Shown here one piece after another: positions 7,987-18,518 of a stretch of 64,000 nt of DNA (position 1 is the stretch's first letter; each line of letters opens with the position of its first letter). The stretch covers positions 1,116,001-1,180,000 of the forward strand of contig CP108997.1 of NCBI GenBank assembly GCA_036226585.1, written 5' to 3'. Under the pieces are notes generated by a model. That model was not told the DNA's origin, searched no databases, and saw nothing but the letters and a program-made list of their open reading frames with translations. Made by a program: the position numbers and the translations under genes. Origin of the DNA: Streptomyces sp. NBC_00708. Its GTDB lineage: Bacteria; Actinomycetota; Actinomycetes; Streptomycetales; Streptomycetaceae.

Positions 7987-8493
7987 CTAAGCGCTGGCCA
8001 CGTACGCGGTCGTGGCCGGGGCCTCCTTCTCCAGCAGGATCATCATGACGCCGTCGTTGCCGGTGGCGTTGCCCACGGCGGCGTAGCCCGCGCGCTGATA
8101 GAGCCTCAGGTTGGCCTCGCTGCGGTGGCCGGTGTGCAGCCGGAAGCGGGTGGCGGCGCGCTCGTCGGCGAGGCCCGCCTCCGCCGCCCGCAGCAGCCGG
8201 GCGCCGAGGCCGTGGCCGCGCAGGCGCGGGTGGACGCAGAGCCTGCCGATCTGCCCCGTGCCGTCCTCGTCGGTCGAGCCGCGCACCGAGCCGACCACCT
8301 GATCGCCGAGCCGCGCCACGTAGACCAGGTTCTCCCCGATCTCGGCGCGCAACGAGTCGAGGGTCTGGACGAGCGGGTCGATGCGGTAATTGCCGTACAG
8401 CTCCGCCTCGCTCTGGAAACAGAGGTACTGCAGCTTCAGAATCTCTTCGGCGTCCTGCGCGTCCGCCGCCGAGATGATCACGCTCATGCCCAT
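7987..8493 (-). CDS. GNAT-family N-acetyltransferase
   Basis: About 168 residues. The acetyl-CoA binding signature IGRLCVHPRLRGHGLGARLL is clear near residue 92, followed by the C-terminal HTGHRSEANLRLYQRAGY helix-strand typical of small-molecule GNAT enzymes. The start at 8493 (MGMSVIISAADAQDAEEI) is chosen because GGGAGG lies nine bases upstream; an open frame extends further up but has no ribosome site or conservation signal. Substrate unknown. It converges with the membrane-protein pair at 7167-7966. Confidence 0.83.
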   Translation of the reverse strand: MGMSVIISAADAQDAEEILKLQYLCFQSEAELYGNYRIDPLVQTLDSLRAEIGENLVYVARLGDQVVGSVRGSTDEDGTGQIGRLCVHPRLRGHGLGARLLRAAEAGLADERAATRFRLHTGHRSEANLRLYQRAGYAAVGNATGNDGVMMILLEKEAPATTAYVASA

Positions 8494-8697
8494 GTGCGCA
8501 TGCCTCCCGCTCACCTGATCCGCCGGTTGTCCCCTGCTCCTTTCCCACGGTTCAGGAGCGACAACCTCCGCCGCGAGCATTCTGCGCAGACATCCAAGGC
8601 AACGGGAACGGATGAGGACCAAACTCCCCTGTGACATACCCAACTCCCCTGCGATGTGACGGGAGCGGGGTGCTGACGGGGAGTCGGGTCCGCCGTC

Positions 8698-9858
8698 CTA
8701 CCTCTTGTTCGCGAAGTCCGCCGCCGCCAGCAGCGCGGTGTCCGGGTTGTCGGAGAAGATCCCGTCGATCCCGGTCGCGAAGTACGCGGCGAAGGCGCCG
8801 AACGCGTCGCCGTACGCGTTGGGGTCGGTGCCGCGCCGGAAGTCGGCGGGCAGGAAGGTGTTCTCGTTGCGCATCGTGTACGGGTGCAGGACGAGGCCCT
8901 GCGCGTGGGCGTCGCGCACCAGCGTGGTGGGCTCGGTGAGCCGGCCCGCGGCGTCCTTGGGGATGATCAGGTCCAGGGTGGGGCCGATGCCCTGGGCGAA
9001 GGAGGCCATCCACTTCAGGCCGGCCGGCTTCACCAGATCGTCCGTGGTGCGCGGGTCGCCGGACACCTCGAAGTCCCAGGGCCGGGTGCCAGTGCCGGAG
9101 AGCAGGACGATGCGCGGGGAGGCGACCAGCTTCGCCAGGCGCTGGATGCTGCCCGGTTCGAAGGACTGGAGGATCACCGGGGACTGCGCGCGGTGCCGGC
9201 CGTAGCGGCGCAGCAGTTTGGCGAGCGGCTCCTCCAGGCCGAGCCCGAGGCCCCGGAAGTAGGTGGGGTGCTTGGTCTCGACGTACAGCCAGACGGGCTT
9301 TCCGCGGCGGCGGCCCTCGCGGTCGGCCCAGCGCAGGACCTCCTCGAAGGTGGGGACCTCCCAGCGGCCGTCGTAGAGGGTGTTCTTCTGGCGGTTGGCC
9401 GGAATGCGCTCCTTGGCGCGCAGCGTCTTCAGCTCGGCCAGCGTGAAGTCCTCGGTGAACCAGCCGGTGAGGGAGACGCCGTCGACGCTCTTGGTGGTCC
9501 TGCGGTTCGCGAACTCGGGGTGCGCGGAGACGTCGGTGGTGGCGGTGATGTCGTTCTCGTGCCGGCAGACGAGGTGGCCGTCGCGGGTCGGGACGAGGTC
9601 CTGTTCGATGATGTGCGCGCCCATGTCCAGGGCGAGCTGGTAGGAGCCCAGGGTGTGTTCGGGGCGGTAGCCGCTGGTGCCCCGGTGGCCGATGACCGTG
9701 GGGACCGGCAGGTCGAGGCGGTGGCCGCCGCCGTGTCCGCCGTTGCGGTCGGCCGCCTGCGCCGTTGTGGTGACGCCCAGGGCGGCGGTCCCGAGGACGG
9801 CCGCCCCCGCCCCGATGACGGTCCGTCGTCCCGGTGCGGCCTGCGCACGCTCTGTCAT
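8698..9858 (-). CDS. Secreted glycerophosphodiester phosphodiesterase
   Basis: About 386 residues. The N-terminus carries a Tat-type signal peptide (GRRTVIGAGAAVLGTAALG, twin Arg near residues 10-11) ending around TTTAQA. The mature part is a GDPD TIM barrel: IGHRGTSGYRPEHT provides the catalytic His and metal-binding Glu, and IIEQDLVPTRDGHLVCRHE the second acidic pair and His. The C-terminus GIFSDNPDTALLA is also family-typical. It should hydrolyse glycerophosphodiesters to glycerol-3-phosphate outside the cell. The start at 9858 is set by GAGGAG five bases upstream. It is monocistronic and divergent from the acyltransferase at 10095. Confidence 0.92.
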   Translation of the reverse strand: MTERAQAAPGRRTVIGAGAAVLGTAALGVTTTAQAADRNGGHGGGHRLDLPVPTVIGHRGTSGYRPEHTLGSYQLALDMGAHIIEQDLVPTRDGHLVCRHENDITATTDVSAHPEFANRRTTKSVDGVSLTGWFTEDFTLAELKTLRAKERIPANRQKNTLYDGRWEVPTFEEVLRWADREGRRRGKPVWLYVETKHPTYFRGLGLGLEEPLAKLLRRYGRHRAQSPVILQSFEPGSIQRLAKLVASPRIVLLSGTGTRPWDFEVSGDPRTTDDLVKPAGLKWMASFAQGIGPTLDLIIPKDAAGRLTEPTTLVRDAHAQGLVLHPYTMRNENTFLPADFRRGTDPNAYGDAFGAFAAYFATGIDGIFSDNPDTALLAAADFANKR

Positions 9859-10094
9859 GAATGCTCCTCGCATGTGATGTACGGCACCTGTCGAGCGAGG
9901 GTCGAGCGTAGGCAGGACGGCGGTCCCCGGAGGCGGCACCTGGGCGAACATGGCGCGAACACATGTCAACACGCTGTATCCGATGCGTGAACCCGATGTG
10001 CGATCAGCGAGTACCCGCGAGTATCGTCCTCACCTGCATGGACCTTCACCATCCGTCGCCTCGGCCGGGCCCGGCCACTACACCGGAGGAAGCG

Positions 10095-10766
10095 TTGTCC
10101 CGACTCGCACTCATCAAGGCAGTGCTCGGACCGATCCTGCGCCTGATGTTCCGTCCCCGGATGGAGGGCATCGAGAATATCCCGGGCACCGGGCCGGTGA
10201 TCCTGGCGGGCAACCATCTGACGTTCATCGACTCGATGATCATGCCGATCTGCTGCGACCGTCCGGTGTTCTTCATCGGCAAGGACGAGTACGTGACGGG
10301 CAAGGGCCTCAAGGGCCGGCTGATGGCCTGGTTCTTCACGGGTGTGGGCATGATCCCGGTGGACCGCGACGGCGGGCGCGGCGGTGTCGCGGCGCTGATG
10401 ACGGGCCGGCGGGTGCTGGAGGAGGGCAAGGCCTTCGCGATCTACCCGGAGGGCACCCGCTCCCCCGACGGCCGGCTGTACCGGGGCCGTACGGGCATCG
10501 CGCGGCTGACGCTGATGACGGGCGCGCCGGTGGTGCCGTTCGCGATGATCGGCACGGACAAGCTCCAGCCGGGCGGCTCGGGGCTGCCCCGGCCGGGCAA
10601 GGTCACGGTGCGCTTCGGTGAGCCGATGGAGTTCTCGCGCTACGAAGGCATGGACCGCGACCGCTATGTGCTGCGGGCGGTGACCGACTCCGTGATGGCC
10701 GAGGTGATGCGGCTGTCCGGCCAGGAGTACGTCGACATGTACGCGACGAAGGCGAAGGCAGCCTGA
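10095..10766 (+). CDS. 1-acyl-sn-glycerol-3-phosphate acyltransferase (PlsC family)
   Basis: About 223 residues. The acyltransferase block I NHLTFID (HX4D) is near residue 47, block III is YPEGTRSPDG near residue 118, and the PVVPFAMIGT segment is block IV. The enzyme should acylate lysophosphatidate at the membrane in phospholipid synthesis. I start it at TTG 10095 because GGAGG lies five bases upstream and the protein then begins MSRLALIKAVLGPILRL; an ATG farther upstream gives an extension with no conservation. It ends just before a strong palindromic terminator shared with the convergent MFS gene. Confidence 0.88.
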   Translation: MSRLALIKAVLGPILRLMFRPRMEGIENIPGTGPVILAGNHLTFIDSMIMPICCDRPVFFIGKDEYVTGKGLKGRLMAWFFTGVGMIPVDRDGGRGGVAALMTGRRVLEEGKAFAIYPEGTRSPDGRLYRGRTGIARLTLMTGAPVVPFAMIGTDKLQPGGSGLPRPGKVTVRFGEPMEFSRYEGMDRDRYVLRAVTDSVMAEVMRLSGQEYVDMYATKAKAA

Positions 10767-10773
10767 TCCGCTG

Positions 10774-10825
10774 ACACACGCGAAAGGGCCCGCCCCCGGC
10801 CGGGGGCGGGCCCTTTCGCGTGTGT
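10774..10825. terminator. Bidirectional terminator between convergent genes
   Basis: A perfect 52-base palindrome: two 26-base arms (10774-10799 and 10800-10825) with no loop bases and a core of CCCGCCCCCGG. It sits between the acyltransferase (plus) and the MFS gene (minus) and should terminate both. Confidence 0.9.
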
Positions 10826-10835
10826 CCGGGCGGCG

Positions 10836-12380
10836 CTACTCGTGGATGATGCCCTCCTCCAGCTCCTGCCCGCGCAGCAGGAACCAGGCGGCGACCGCCG
10901 TCGCCAGGAGGACGACGGCTCCGACGACCGAGGCGAGGTGCAGCCCGTCGACGAACGCGTCCTGCGCCGAGGAGACCAGTTCATGGGCCTCGTGCGGTGG
11001 CAGCAGGTGCGAGGACTCCACGGCGCCGCCGAGCGACTCGTGCGCGGCGTCCGAGACGGCCGGCGGGGTGCCGGGCGGGGCCTGGAAGCTCTTGTAGGCC
11101 CCGGTCACGATGGAGCCGAGCAGCGCGATACCGAGGGCGGCGCCCAGCTCGTACGCCGTCTCGGAGACCGCGGATGCGGAGCCGGCGTGCTCCTTGGGGA
11201 CGCTGGAGAGGATCACGTCCGAGGTCACGGTGAACGCGAAGCCCGCGCCCACGCCCACGATCAGGAGCAGGGCGCCGATCAGCGGATAGGACGTGTCCCG
11301 GTGGACGGCGGCGACCGCGGCCAGCGCCACGCCGATCGCGCCGAGCCCGCCGGACACCACCGTCCGTACGGTGAAGCGCCGGGCGACCGTACCGGCCAGC
11401 AGACCCGCGGTGACCGCGCCGATCGCGGCGGGCAGTTCGGCGAGCCCCGCCTCCAGCGGTCCGCGCCCCTGGACCAGTTGCAGGAACTGGGAGAGGAAGA
11501 AGACCAGGCCGGACAGGCCGAGGATGGTCAGCAGGTCGGCCAGGACCGCGCCGGAGAAGCCCCGGTGGTGGAAGAGCCGCATATCGAGCAGGGGTGCGGG
11601 GAGCCGGAACTGACGGCGTACGAACCAGATCAGCGCCAGCAGACCGGCGACGCCCACCAGGGCCGGGGTCCAGCTCACGCCGTGGGCGGCCATCTCCTTG
11701 ATGGCGTAGACGACCCCGATCATGCCGACCAGCGAGAGGCCCACGCTCGGCACGTCCCAGGGGCCGGGCGCCGGGTTCTTCGACTCGGGGATCATCTTGA
11801 TGCCGACCACCACCAGCACCGCCATCACGGGCAGGTTGATCAGGAAGACCGAGCCCCACCAGAAGTGCTCCAGCAGGAACCCGCCGACGACGGGCCCGAC
11901 GGCCGCGCCGGCCGAGGCCATCGCGCCCCAGATGCCGATGGCGAGGCTGCGCTCGCGGGGGTCGTGGAAGAGGTTGCGGATCAGGGCGAGGGTGGACGGC
12001 ATCAGGGTGGCGCCGGCGACACCGAGCAGGGCCCGCGCCACGATCATCATCTCGGGCGTGTGCGCATAGGCGTTGAGCACCGAGACGGCGCCGAAGGCGG
12101 TGGCACCGCACAGCAGCAGCTTCTTGCGGCCGATGCGGTCACCGAGGCTGCCCATGGAGACCAGGAGCCCGGCGATGACGAAGGAGTAGACGTCACCGAT
12201 CCAGAGCAGCTGGGTGCCCGTCGGCTCCAGGTCCTCGCTGAGGAACGGCGTCGCCAGGCCCAGCACGGTGGCGTCGACGGCCACCAGCAGCACCGCGAGG
12301 ACGAGGACGGCCAGCGCGATCCACCGGCCGGGGCGGTACGGCTCGACGGCGGGCTCCGGCTGCTCTTCGACGCTGCTCAT
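10836..12380 (-). CDS. MFS multidrug exporter, DHA2 (14-TMS, EmrB/QacA) family
   Basis: A 514-residue transporter with about 14 hydrophobic helices. TM1 carries VAVDATVLGLATPFL, the DHA2 motif D1 region; the loop between TM2 and TM3 has GSLGDRIGRKKLLL (motif A); motif C GAAVGPVVGGFLL lies in TM5. Such proteins export drugs or dyes by proton antiport. Its start overlaps the stop of the TetR gene by four bases, so the repressor and pump are co-transcribed from the palindrome-containing promoter at 12940-12973. The substrate is unknown. Confidence 0.92.
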   Translation of the reverse strand: MSSVEEQPEPAVEPYRPGRWIALAVLVLAVLLVAVDATVLGLATPFLSEDLEPTGTQLLWIGDVYSFVIAGLLVSMGSLGDRIGRKKLLLCGATAFGAVSVLNAYAHTPEMMIVARALLGVAGATLMPSTLALIRNLFHDPRERSLAIGIWGAMASAGAAVGPVVGGFLLEHFWWGSVFLINLPVMAVLVVVGIKMIPESKNPAPGPWDVPSVGLSLVGMIGVVYAIKEMAAHGVSWTPALVGVAGLLALIWFVRRQFRLPAPLLDMRLFHHRGFSGAVLADLLTILGLSGLVFFLSQFLQLVQGRGPLEAGLAELPAAIGAVTAGLLAGTVARRFTVRTVVSGGLGAIGVALAAVAAVHRDTSYPLIGALLLIVGVGAGFAFTVTSDVILSSVPKEHAGSASAVSETAYELGAALGIALLGSIVTGAYKSFQAPPGTPPAVSDAAHESLGGAVESSHLLPPHEAHELVSSAQDAFVDGLHLASVVGAVVLLATAVAAWFLLRGQELEEGIIHE

Positions 12381-12928
12381 TGCTCCACGCTCCGGCGTGC
12401 GCCGCCGAGCAGCAACTCGACGATCATGTACGGGAAGTCCCGCGCGGCCACCCGGCCCGCCTGAACGGCCCAGGCCCCGCTGCCGATGAGCCCGTACAGG
12501 GCCTCGGTCAGCCAGGCCGGGGTCAGGTCGATGCGGAACTCGCCGCGTTCCTGGCCGCGCCGGAAGAAGGCGGCGACGCGGGCGTCCAGCCGGTCCCAGC
12601 CGGCATTCTGGTCGCCGTCCTCCCAGAGCTGGTTCTCGGTCACGAGGAAGGAGAGCAGTCCGGCGCTCGGCTCGACGGCGTGGACGAACCGGCGCAGCGC
12701 GTCCTCGCTCGTGCCCTCGTCCATCGCCGCGGCATCGAGCGCCGCCTCGAACTCCTGGATGCCCAGCTCCTCCAGCGCCCTGACCAAGGCGTCCCGGCCG
12801 GCGAAGTGCCGGTGCAGGGTGGCACGGCCGATACCGGCCGCCCTCGCGACCTCGTCCATGGTGGCGGTGGATTTACGGGTCAGCAGGGCCGCGGCACTCC
12901 GCAGCACCTGCTCACGATCAAGAGTCAT
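12377..12928 (-). CDS. TetR-family transcriptional repressor
   Basis: A 183-residue regulator. The N-terminal helix-turn-helix is ATMDEVARAAGIGRATLHRHF (residues about 22-43); the remainder is a helical ligand domain. It is the first gene of a two-gene operon with the MFS pump, and a 34-base palindrome lies 11 bases before its start codon. A TAGTGT lies six bases before the ATG and no Shine-Dalgarno is seen, so the mRNA may be leaderless. Autorepression relieved by the pump's substrate is the expected mode, inferred from the family and the palindrome. Confidence 0.92.
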   Translation of the reverse strand: MTLDREQVLRSAAALLTRKSTATMDEVARAAGIGRATLHRHFAGRDALVRALEELGIQEFEAALDAAAMDEGTSEDALRRFVHAVEPSAGLLSFLVTENQLWEDGDQNAGWDRLDARVAAFFRRGQERGEFRIDLTPAWLTEALYGLIGSGAWAVQAGRVAARDFPYMIVELLLGGARRSVEQ

Positions 12929-12939
12929 GAGACAACACT

Positions 12940-12973
12940 AACCCAGGTGAGACATATGCGTCTCACCTGGGTT
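12940..12973. promoter_or_regulatory. Palindromic operator of the TetR-MFS operon
   Basis: Perfect 14-base inverted repeat, AACCCAGGTGAGAC and its complement, separated by six bases (ATATGC). It lies directly upstream of the TetR start and overlaps the likely -35/-10 spacer. Size and position fit a TetR dimer-pair operator. Confidence 0.85.
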
Positions 12974-13024
12974 CCTCGTGTCCTCTTTCGGCCTCCGGGG
13001 GGTCCCGGCCGGTCCGGCGGCGGG

Positions 13025-13900
13025 TCAGTCGTCGAGCAGGACGAGGTCCAGGCCGGGCAGCCGCGCCGGGTCGCTGATCGCGTACATCTCGACGATGCGC
13101 CCGTTCTCGACGGTGAACCGCATGACCGAGAAGGACACCCCGGTGGCCGAGGAGACGACCGCCGGACGGCCGTCGAGCAGGGCGGACCGCCCCGCGGTGG
13201 CGAACCGCGCGAACATGATCGCCTGCCGCGCCACATTCGCGGCGCCCCGCACGGGCGCGGGCGCCCCGGCATCGCCCGAGCGGACCACCACATCCGGGTC
13301 GAGCACGGTCAGCAGCGCCTCGAAGTCACCGCCGCGGGCGGCGGCCAGGAAGGCCTCGACGACCTCGCGCCGGCGAGCCGCGCCCGGATCGGCCACGGGG
13401 GCGGCGCCCCGCACCCGGCGGCGGGCCCGGCTGGCGAGCTGCCGGGCGGCGGCCGGGGTGCGGTCGACGATCCGGGCGATCTCGTCGAACGGCACGGCGA
13501 ACATGTCGTGCAGCACGAACGCCAGGCGCTCGGCCGGATCGAGCGTTTCGAGCACCACGAGCAGCGCCAGGCCGACGGAGTCGGCGACGAGGGCCTGCTG
13601 CTCCGGGTCACCGGCCGGCCCGGTACGGGGCGGCTCCGGAGCCCCCGGCCCGGTCTCCAGGGGTTCTTCGCGCCGGGAGCGGCGGGAGCGCAGCATGTCC
13701 AGGCAGACGCGTCCGACGACGGTCGTCAGCCAGCCGCCGAGGTTGGCGATGCCGGCACTGTCGCTGCGGCCGAGCCTGATCCACGCCTCCTGGACCGCGT
13801 CCTGCGCCTCGGCGGACGAGCCCAGCATGCGGAACGCCACCGCCTCCAGATGGTTCCGGTTCTCCTCGAAGCGTGCCGCCAGGTACTCGTGGTCGCTCAA
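13025..13900 (-). CDS. ECF RNA polymerase sigma factor, SigJ-like with SnoaL-type C-terminal domain
   Basis: A 291-residue protein. Region 2 spans about 8-75 (AFRMLGSSAEAQDAVQEAWI and LTTVVGRVCLDMLRSR), region 4 about 110-170 (PFDEIARIVDRTPAAARQLA with the recognition helix). Residues 175-285 form a SnoaL/NTF2-like domain, as in ECF41/SigJ-type sigma factors, where this C-terminal extension replaces an anti-sigma factor. No anti-sigma gene is adjacent, in line with that. The start ATG 13900 gives MSDHEYLAARFEENRNHLEA. The neighbouring aldo/keto reductase could be a target, but nothing in the sequence proves it. Confidence 0.88.
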   Translation of the reverse strand: MSDHEYLAARFEENRNHLEAVAFRMLGSSAEAQDAVQEAWIRLGRSDSAGIANLGGWLTTVVGRVCLDMLRSRRSRREEPLETGPGAPEPPRTGPAGDPEQQALVADSVGLALLVVLETLDPAERLAFVLHDMFAVPFDEIARIVDRTPAAARQLASRARRRVRGAAPVADPGAARRREVVEAFLAAARGGDFEALLTVLDPDVVVRSGDAGAPAPVRGAANVARQAIMFARFATAGRSALLDGRPAVVSSATGVSFSVMRFTVENGRIVEMYAISDPARLPGLDLVLLDD

Positions 13901-13987
13901 CTTCGCCCTCCCGCGTCGGATGCCGTCACCACCCTGACGTACCGGAGGGCTCTGATGTGACGGGCCGGCGCGGGACCCGGTCCGGGC

Positions 13988-14959
13988 TCAGCTCCAGGGC
14001 AGCGACGCGCGGTGGCGCCAGTAGGCCTCCGGCTCCTCGACCAGGGCGTCCAGCCGGGCCCGCCGTTCCTCGTCGAGGACGGGGACGGTCGCGTGGAGGT
14101 TGCCGGCGAGCTGGGCGACGGTGGCCGCGCCGGAGAGCACGACACCGGCCCACGGCTGGTGGAGCACCAGGGCCAGGGCGACCGCGTCGCTCCCGAGCCC
14201 CTCCTCGTCGGCGATCTCCCGCACCACGGCGGGTGCCTGGTCCCCCGCGAGCCGGCCGTTGGCCATGCCCTCCTTGACGAGGACGGTGAGCCCGGCGGCG
14301 TGCGCCTCGGCGAGCGCGGGCCCGGCCGAGGTCTCCAGCGCGTTGTAGGTGGCCTGGACCGTACGGAAGAGGGGCGCGCCGTCGACCGTGACGGCGAGGG
14401 CGGCGAGGATCGCCTCGGCCTGGCCGGGCCCGCTGGTGGAGATGCCGACGCTGACGCCCTGGGCGGCCAGCTCGGCGAGGCGGGCGTGCAGTTCCTTGTC
14501 GGTGAGCGCCGGGCTGTCCGGGGTCACCGAGTGGATCTGGTAGAGGTCGAGCCGGTCGCCGAGGAGCGCCGCGGACTCGGCGCGCTGGCGTTCGAACGCG
14601 GCGAGGGAGTGGTCCTTCACCTCGTGCGCCTCGGCGTCGAGGCTCCAGTCGGCGGTGTAGGTGTAGCCCCATTTGCTGCCGACGACGACGTCGTCCGCCT
14701 CCGGGTGCGCCGTCAGCCACTCACCGAGGAACTCCTCGGCGCGCCCGTAGGAGCGTGCCGTGTCGACGTAGCGGACGCCCTGCGCGTAGGCGGCGTCGAG
14801 GAGTTCGTGCGTACGGTCGCGCAGGGCGTCCGGCGAGCGGTCCGCGGGCAGGTCGCGGTCCCGGTGGAGGTTGATGTAGCCCGGCCTGCCGACGGCGGCG
14901 AGGCCGAGCCCGATGTGGGCGGTGGGGGTGGTCGCTGCGGTCAGTCGGGCGAACGGCAT
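13988..14959 (-). CDS. Aldo/keto reductase
   Basis: A 323-residue TIM-barrel NADPH oxidoreductase. The catalytic tetrad can be placed: Asp and Tyr in GVRYVDTARSYGRAEEFL, Lys in VVGSKWGY, and His in YQIHSVT. The C-terminal GAATVAQLAGNL segment binds the cofactor phosphate. It reduces aldehydes or ketones; the substrate cannot be predicted. It lies between the SigJ-like gene and argH in the same direction, 66 bases from argH's end, but probably has its own promoter. Confidence 0.88.
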   Translation of the reverse strand: MPFARLTAATTPTAHIGLGLAAVGRPGYINLHRDRDLPADRSPDALRDRTHELLDAAYAQGVRYVDTARSYGRAEEFLGEWLTAHPEADDVVVGSKWGYTYTADWSLDAEAHEVKDHSLAAFERQRAESAALLGDRLDLYQIHSVTPDSPALTDKELHARLAELAAQGVSVGISTSGPGQAEAILAALAVTVDGAPLFRTVQATYNALETSAGPALAEAHAAGLTVLVKEGMANGRLAGDQAPAVVREIADEEGLGSDAVALALVLHQPWAGVVLSGAATVAQLAGNLHATVPVLDEERRARLDALVEEPEAYWRHRASLPWS

Positions 14960-15026
14960 CGCGGGCTCCTCGTCGTCGGGCAGGACACGCGCCTACCCAT
15001 CAACGTAGCCCGCGATGCGCGGCCGG

Positions 15027-16604
<1,578 letters not shown>

Positions 16605-16611
16605 TCATCCC

Positions 16612-17205
16612 ATGGGGAAAACATACGAGCGCATCGACGGCCGGCTGCGGACCTTCATCGAGGAACAGCCGATCTTCTTCACGGCGACCGCGCCGCTGGA
16701 CGGGGAGGGCACGGTCAACCTCTCCCCCAAGGGGGTCAGCGGCTCCTTCGCGGTGCTGGACGAGCGGCGCGTGGCCTATCTGGACTTCGCCGGGAGCAAC
16801 GCCGAGACGGTGGCCCATCTGCGCGAGAACGGGCGGATCACTCTCATGTGGTGCGCCTTCCAGGGCCCGCCGAACATCGTGCGGGTGCACGGCCGGGGCG
16901 AGCCCGTCTTCCGCGACGACCCCCGGTTCCCGGAACTCCTCGGCCGGTTCGCCGGGGTCGACGCCTCCGCGCACGGGCTGCGGGCCGTCATCGTGGTCAC
17001 CGCCGAGCTGATCCGGGACACCTGCGGCTACGGCGTCCCCTTCATGACGTACGACGAGGACCGCACGCTGCACGGCCGGCGCTTCGCGCGGGAGGACGAC
17101 GCCTCGCTGAGCGCCTACTTCGAGAAGAAGGAGCACATCGCCACCAGCATCGACGGACTGCCGGGACTCCCCCTGCCCCTGCCGGCGATGCCGCCCGTGC
17201 CCTGA
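16612..17205 (+). CDS. Pyridoxamine 5'-phosphate oxidase-family flavin-binding protein
   Basis: A 197-residue protein with the split beta-barrel fold: IFFTATAPLDGEGTVNLSPK, then SFAVLDERRVAYLDFAGSNA, and RITLMWCAFQGPPNIVRVHG with strands typical of PNPOx-like FMN or F420 proteins. The C-terminus has a Leu/Pro-rich tail. The reaction is unknown; many relatives are flavin reductases or general stress proteins. GATACT lies six bases before the ATG and no Shine-Dalgarno is visible, so the mRNA may be leaderless. It is divergent from argH. Confidence 0.85.
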   Translation: MGKTYERIDGRLRTFIEEQPIFFTATAPLDGEGTVNLSPKGVSGSFAVLDERRVAYLDFAGSNAETVAHLRENGRITLMWCAFQGPPNIVRVHGRGEPVFRDDPRFPELLGRFAGVDASAHGLRAVIVVTAELIRDTCGYGVPFMTYDEDRTLHGRRFAREDDASLSAYFEKKEHIATSIDGLPGLPLPLPAMPPVP

Positions 17206-17267
17206 ACGGCGCACCCACCGAACGTATTTCCGGGTGACGGGGTGTCGGACGGCCTACAGTCCGTGGC

Positions 17268-17975
17268 ATGCGAAGACTTGTGACAACCGCCGCCGTCCTG
17301 CTCGCCCTCGGCACCGTGGTCGGGGCCGGGCGGCCGCCGCTGGCCACCGCCCCGCTGCCGGTGCGGCTCGCCGACACGGGCGGCGGCACCCAGCTCATCA
17401 CCGCCATGGCGGACGCCACCTCGTCCACCACCGGCACGCTCACCTGGTGGGACCTGCGCGACGGGAAGTGGACCCCCGCCGGAACCGCCGCCGCACGGTT
17501 CGGCTCGAAGGGGCTCACCGAGGGCAGCACCCGCAAGCAGAGCACGTACACGACGCCGACCGGCCTCTACGACCTGCCGTACGCCTTCGGGGTCGAGGCC
17601 GCGCCCGCCGGCACGCGCTTCTCCTACCGGCGGGCCACCGCCGCGTCCTGGTGGTGCGAGGACAACGAAGCGCGCGACTACAACCGCTGGGTGGAGCCGC
17701 TGCCCTCGGACTGCCGGGCCTCGGAGTCCGAGCAGATCACCGCGTACCCCACGCAGTACGCCCGCGCGCTCGTCATCGGCTTCAACTACGACAAGCCGGT
17801 ACGCGGCCGGGGCGCCGGGATCTTCCTGCACGTCAACGGATCCGGCGCGACCGCCGGTTGCGTCTCCGTACCGGCGGACGCGATGGACCGCATCCTCGCC
17901 TGGGCCGACCCGGCCCGCAGCCCGCACATCGCGATCGGCACCGTCTCGGGCACGACCGCGATCACCAACTACTAG
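17268..17975 (+). CDS. Secreted L,D-transpeptidase-like (YkuD) protein
   Basis: A 235-residue protein with an N-terminal signal peptide ([20 protein letters not shown]). The C-terminal half contains [17 protein letters not shown] near residue 187, which matches the YkuD active site with catalytic His and Cys in the Ser/Thr-x-Gly-Cys pattern. Such enzymes cross-link peptidoglycan or attach proteins to it. The segment [19 protein letters not shown] precedes it. TACAGT lies seven bases before the ATG with no ribosome site, so it is probably leaderless. Its end overlaps the convergent argR by four bases. Confidence 0.83.
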   Translation: MRRLVTTAAVLLALGTVVGAGRPPLATAPLPVRLADTGGGTQLITAMADATSSTTGTLTWWDLRDGKWTPAGTAAARFGSKGLTEGSTRKQSTYTTPTGLYDLPYAFGVEAAPAGTRFSYRRATAASWWCEDNEARDYNRWVEPLPSDCRASESEQITAYPTQYARALVIGFNYDKPVRGRGAGIFLHVNGSGATAGCVSVPADAMDRILAWADPARSPHIAIGTVSGTTAITNY

Positions 17976-18508
17976 CGCTCGTTCTGCGCGAGCCGCAGCA
18001 GATGGTCGGCGAGCGCCTGCCCGCCGGCCGGGTCGCGGCTGATCAGCATGAGCGTGTCGTCACCCGCGATGGTGCCGAGGATGTCGTGCAGTTCGGCCTG
18101 GTCGATGGCCGAGGCGAGGAACTGCGCGGCGCCCGGCGGCGTACGCAGCACCACCAGGTTGGCCGACGCCTCCGCCGAGATGAGCAGCTCGGCGGAGAGC
18201 CGGCGCATCCGCTCCTCCTTGGCGGAGCCTCCCAGCGGCGCCTGCGGGGTACGGAACCCGCCCTCGCTCGGCACCGCGTAGATCAGCTCGCCCCCGGTGT
18301 TGCGGATCTTCACCGCGCCCAGCTCGTCCAGGTCGCGGGAGAGCGTCGCCTGGGTGACGCTCAGCCCGTCGTCGCCGAGGAGCTTGGCCAGCTGGCTCTG
18401 CGAGCGCACCGGCTGCCGGTTGAGGATGTCCACGATCCGGCGATGGCGCGCCGTGCGGGTCTGCGGCACCGACGGCCCCCCGTACTCGGTTTCCTGCGCC
18501 TCGGTCAT
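17972..18508 (-). CDS. argR: Arginine repressor
   Basis: A 178-residue ArgR. The N-terminal winged helix (about 20-90) contains [20 protein letters not shown] and [13 protein letters not shown]; the C-terminal hexamerisation and arginine-binding domain has the acidic [15 protein letters not shown] motif. It represses arginine genes when arginine is bound. It is last in the argC-J-B-D-R operon, 10 bases after argD, so it is autoregulated through the operon promoter. Confidence 0.96.
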   Translation of the reverse strand: MTEAQETEYGGPSVPQTRTARHRRIVDILNRQPVRSQSQLAKLLGDDGLSVTQATLSRDLDELGAVKIRNTGGELIYAVPSEGGFRTPQAPLGGSAKEERMRRLSAELLISAEASANLVVLRTPPGAAQFLASAIDQAELHDILGTIAGDDTLMLISRDPAGGQALADHLLRLAQNER

Positions 18509-18518
18509 CGTCGTCGCC

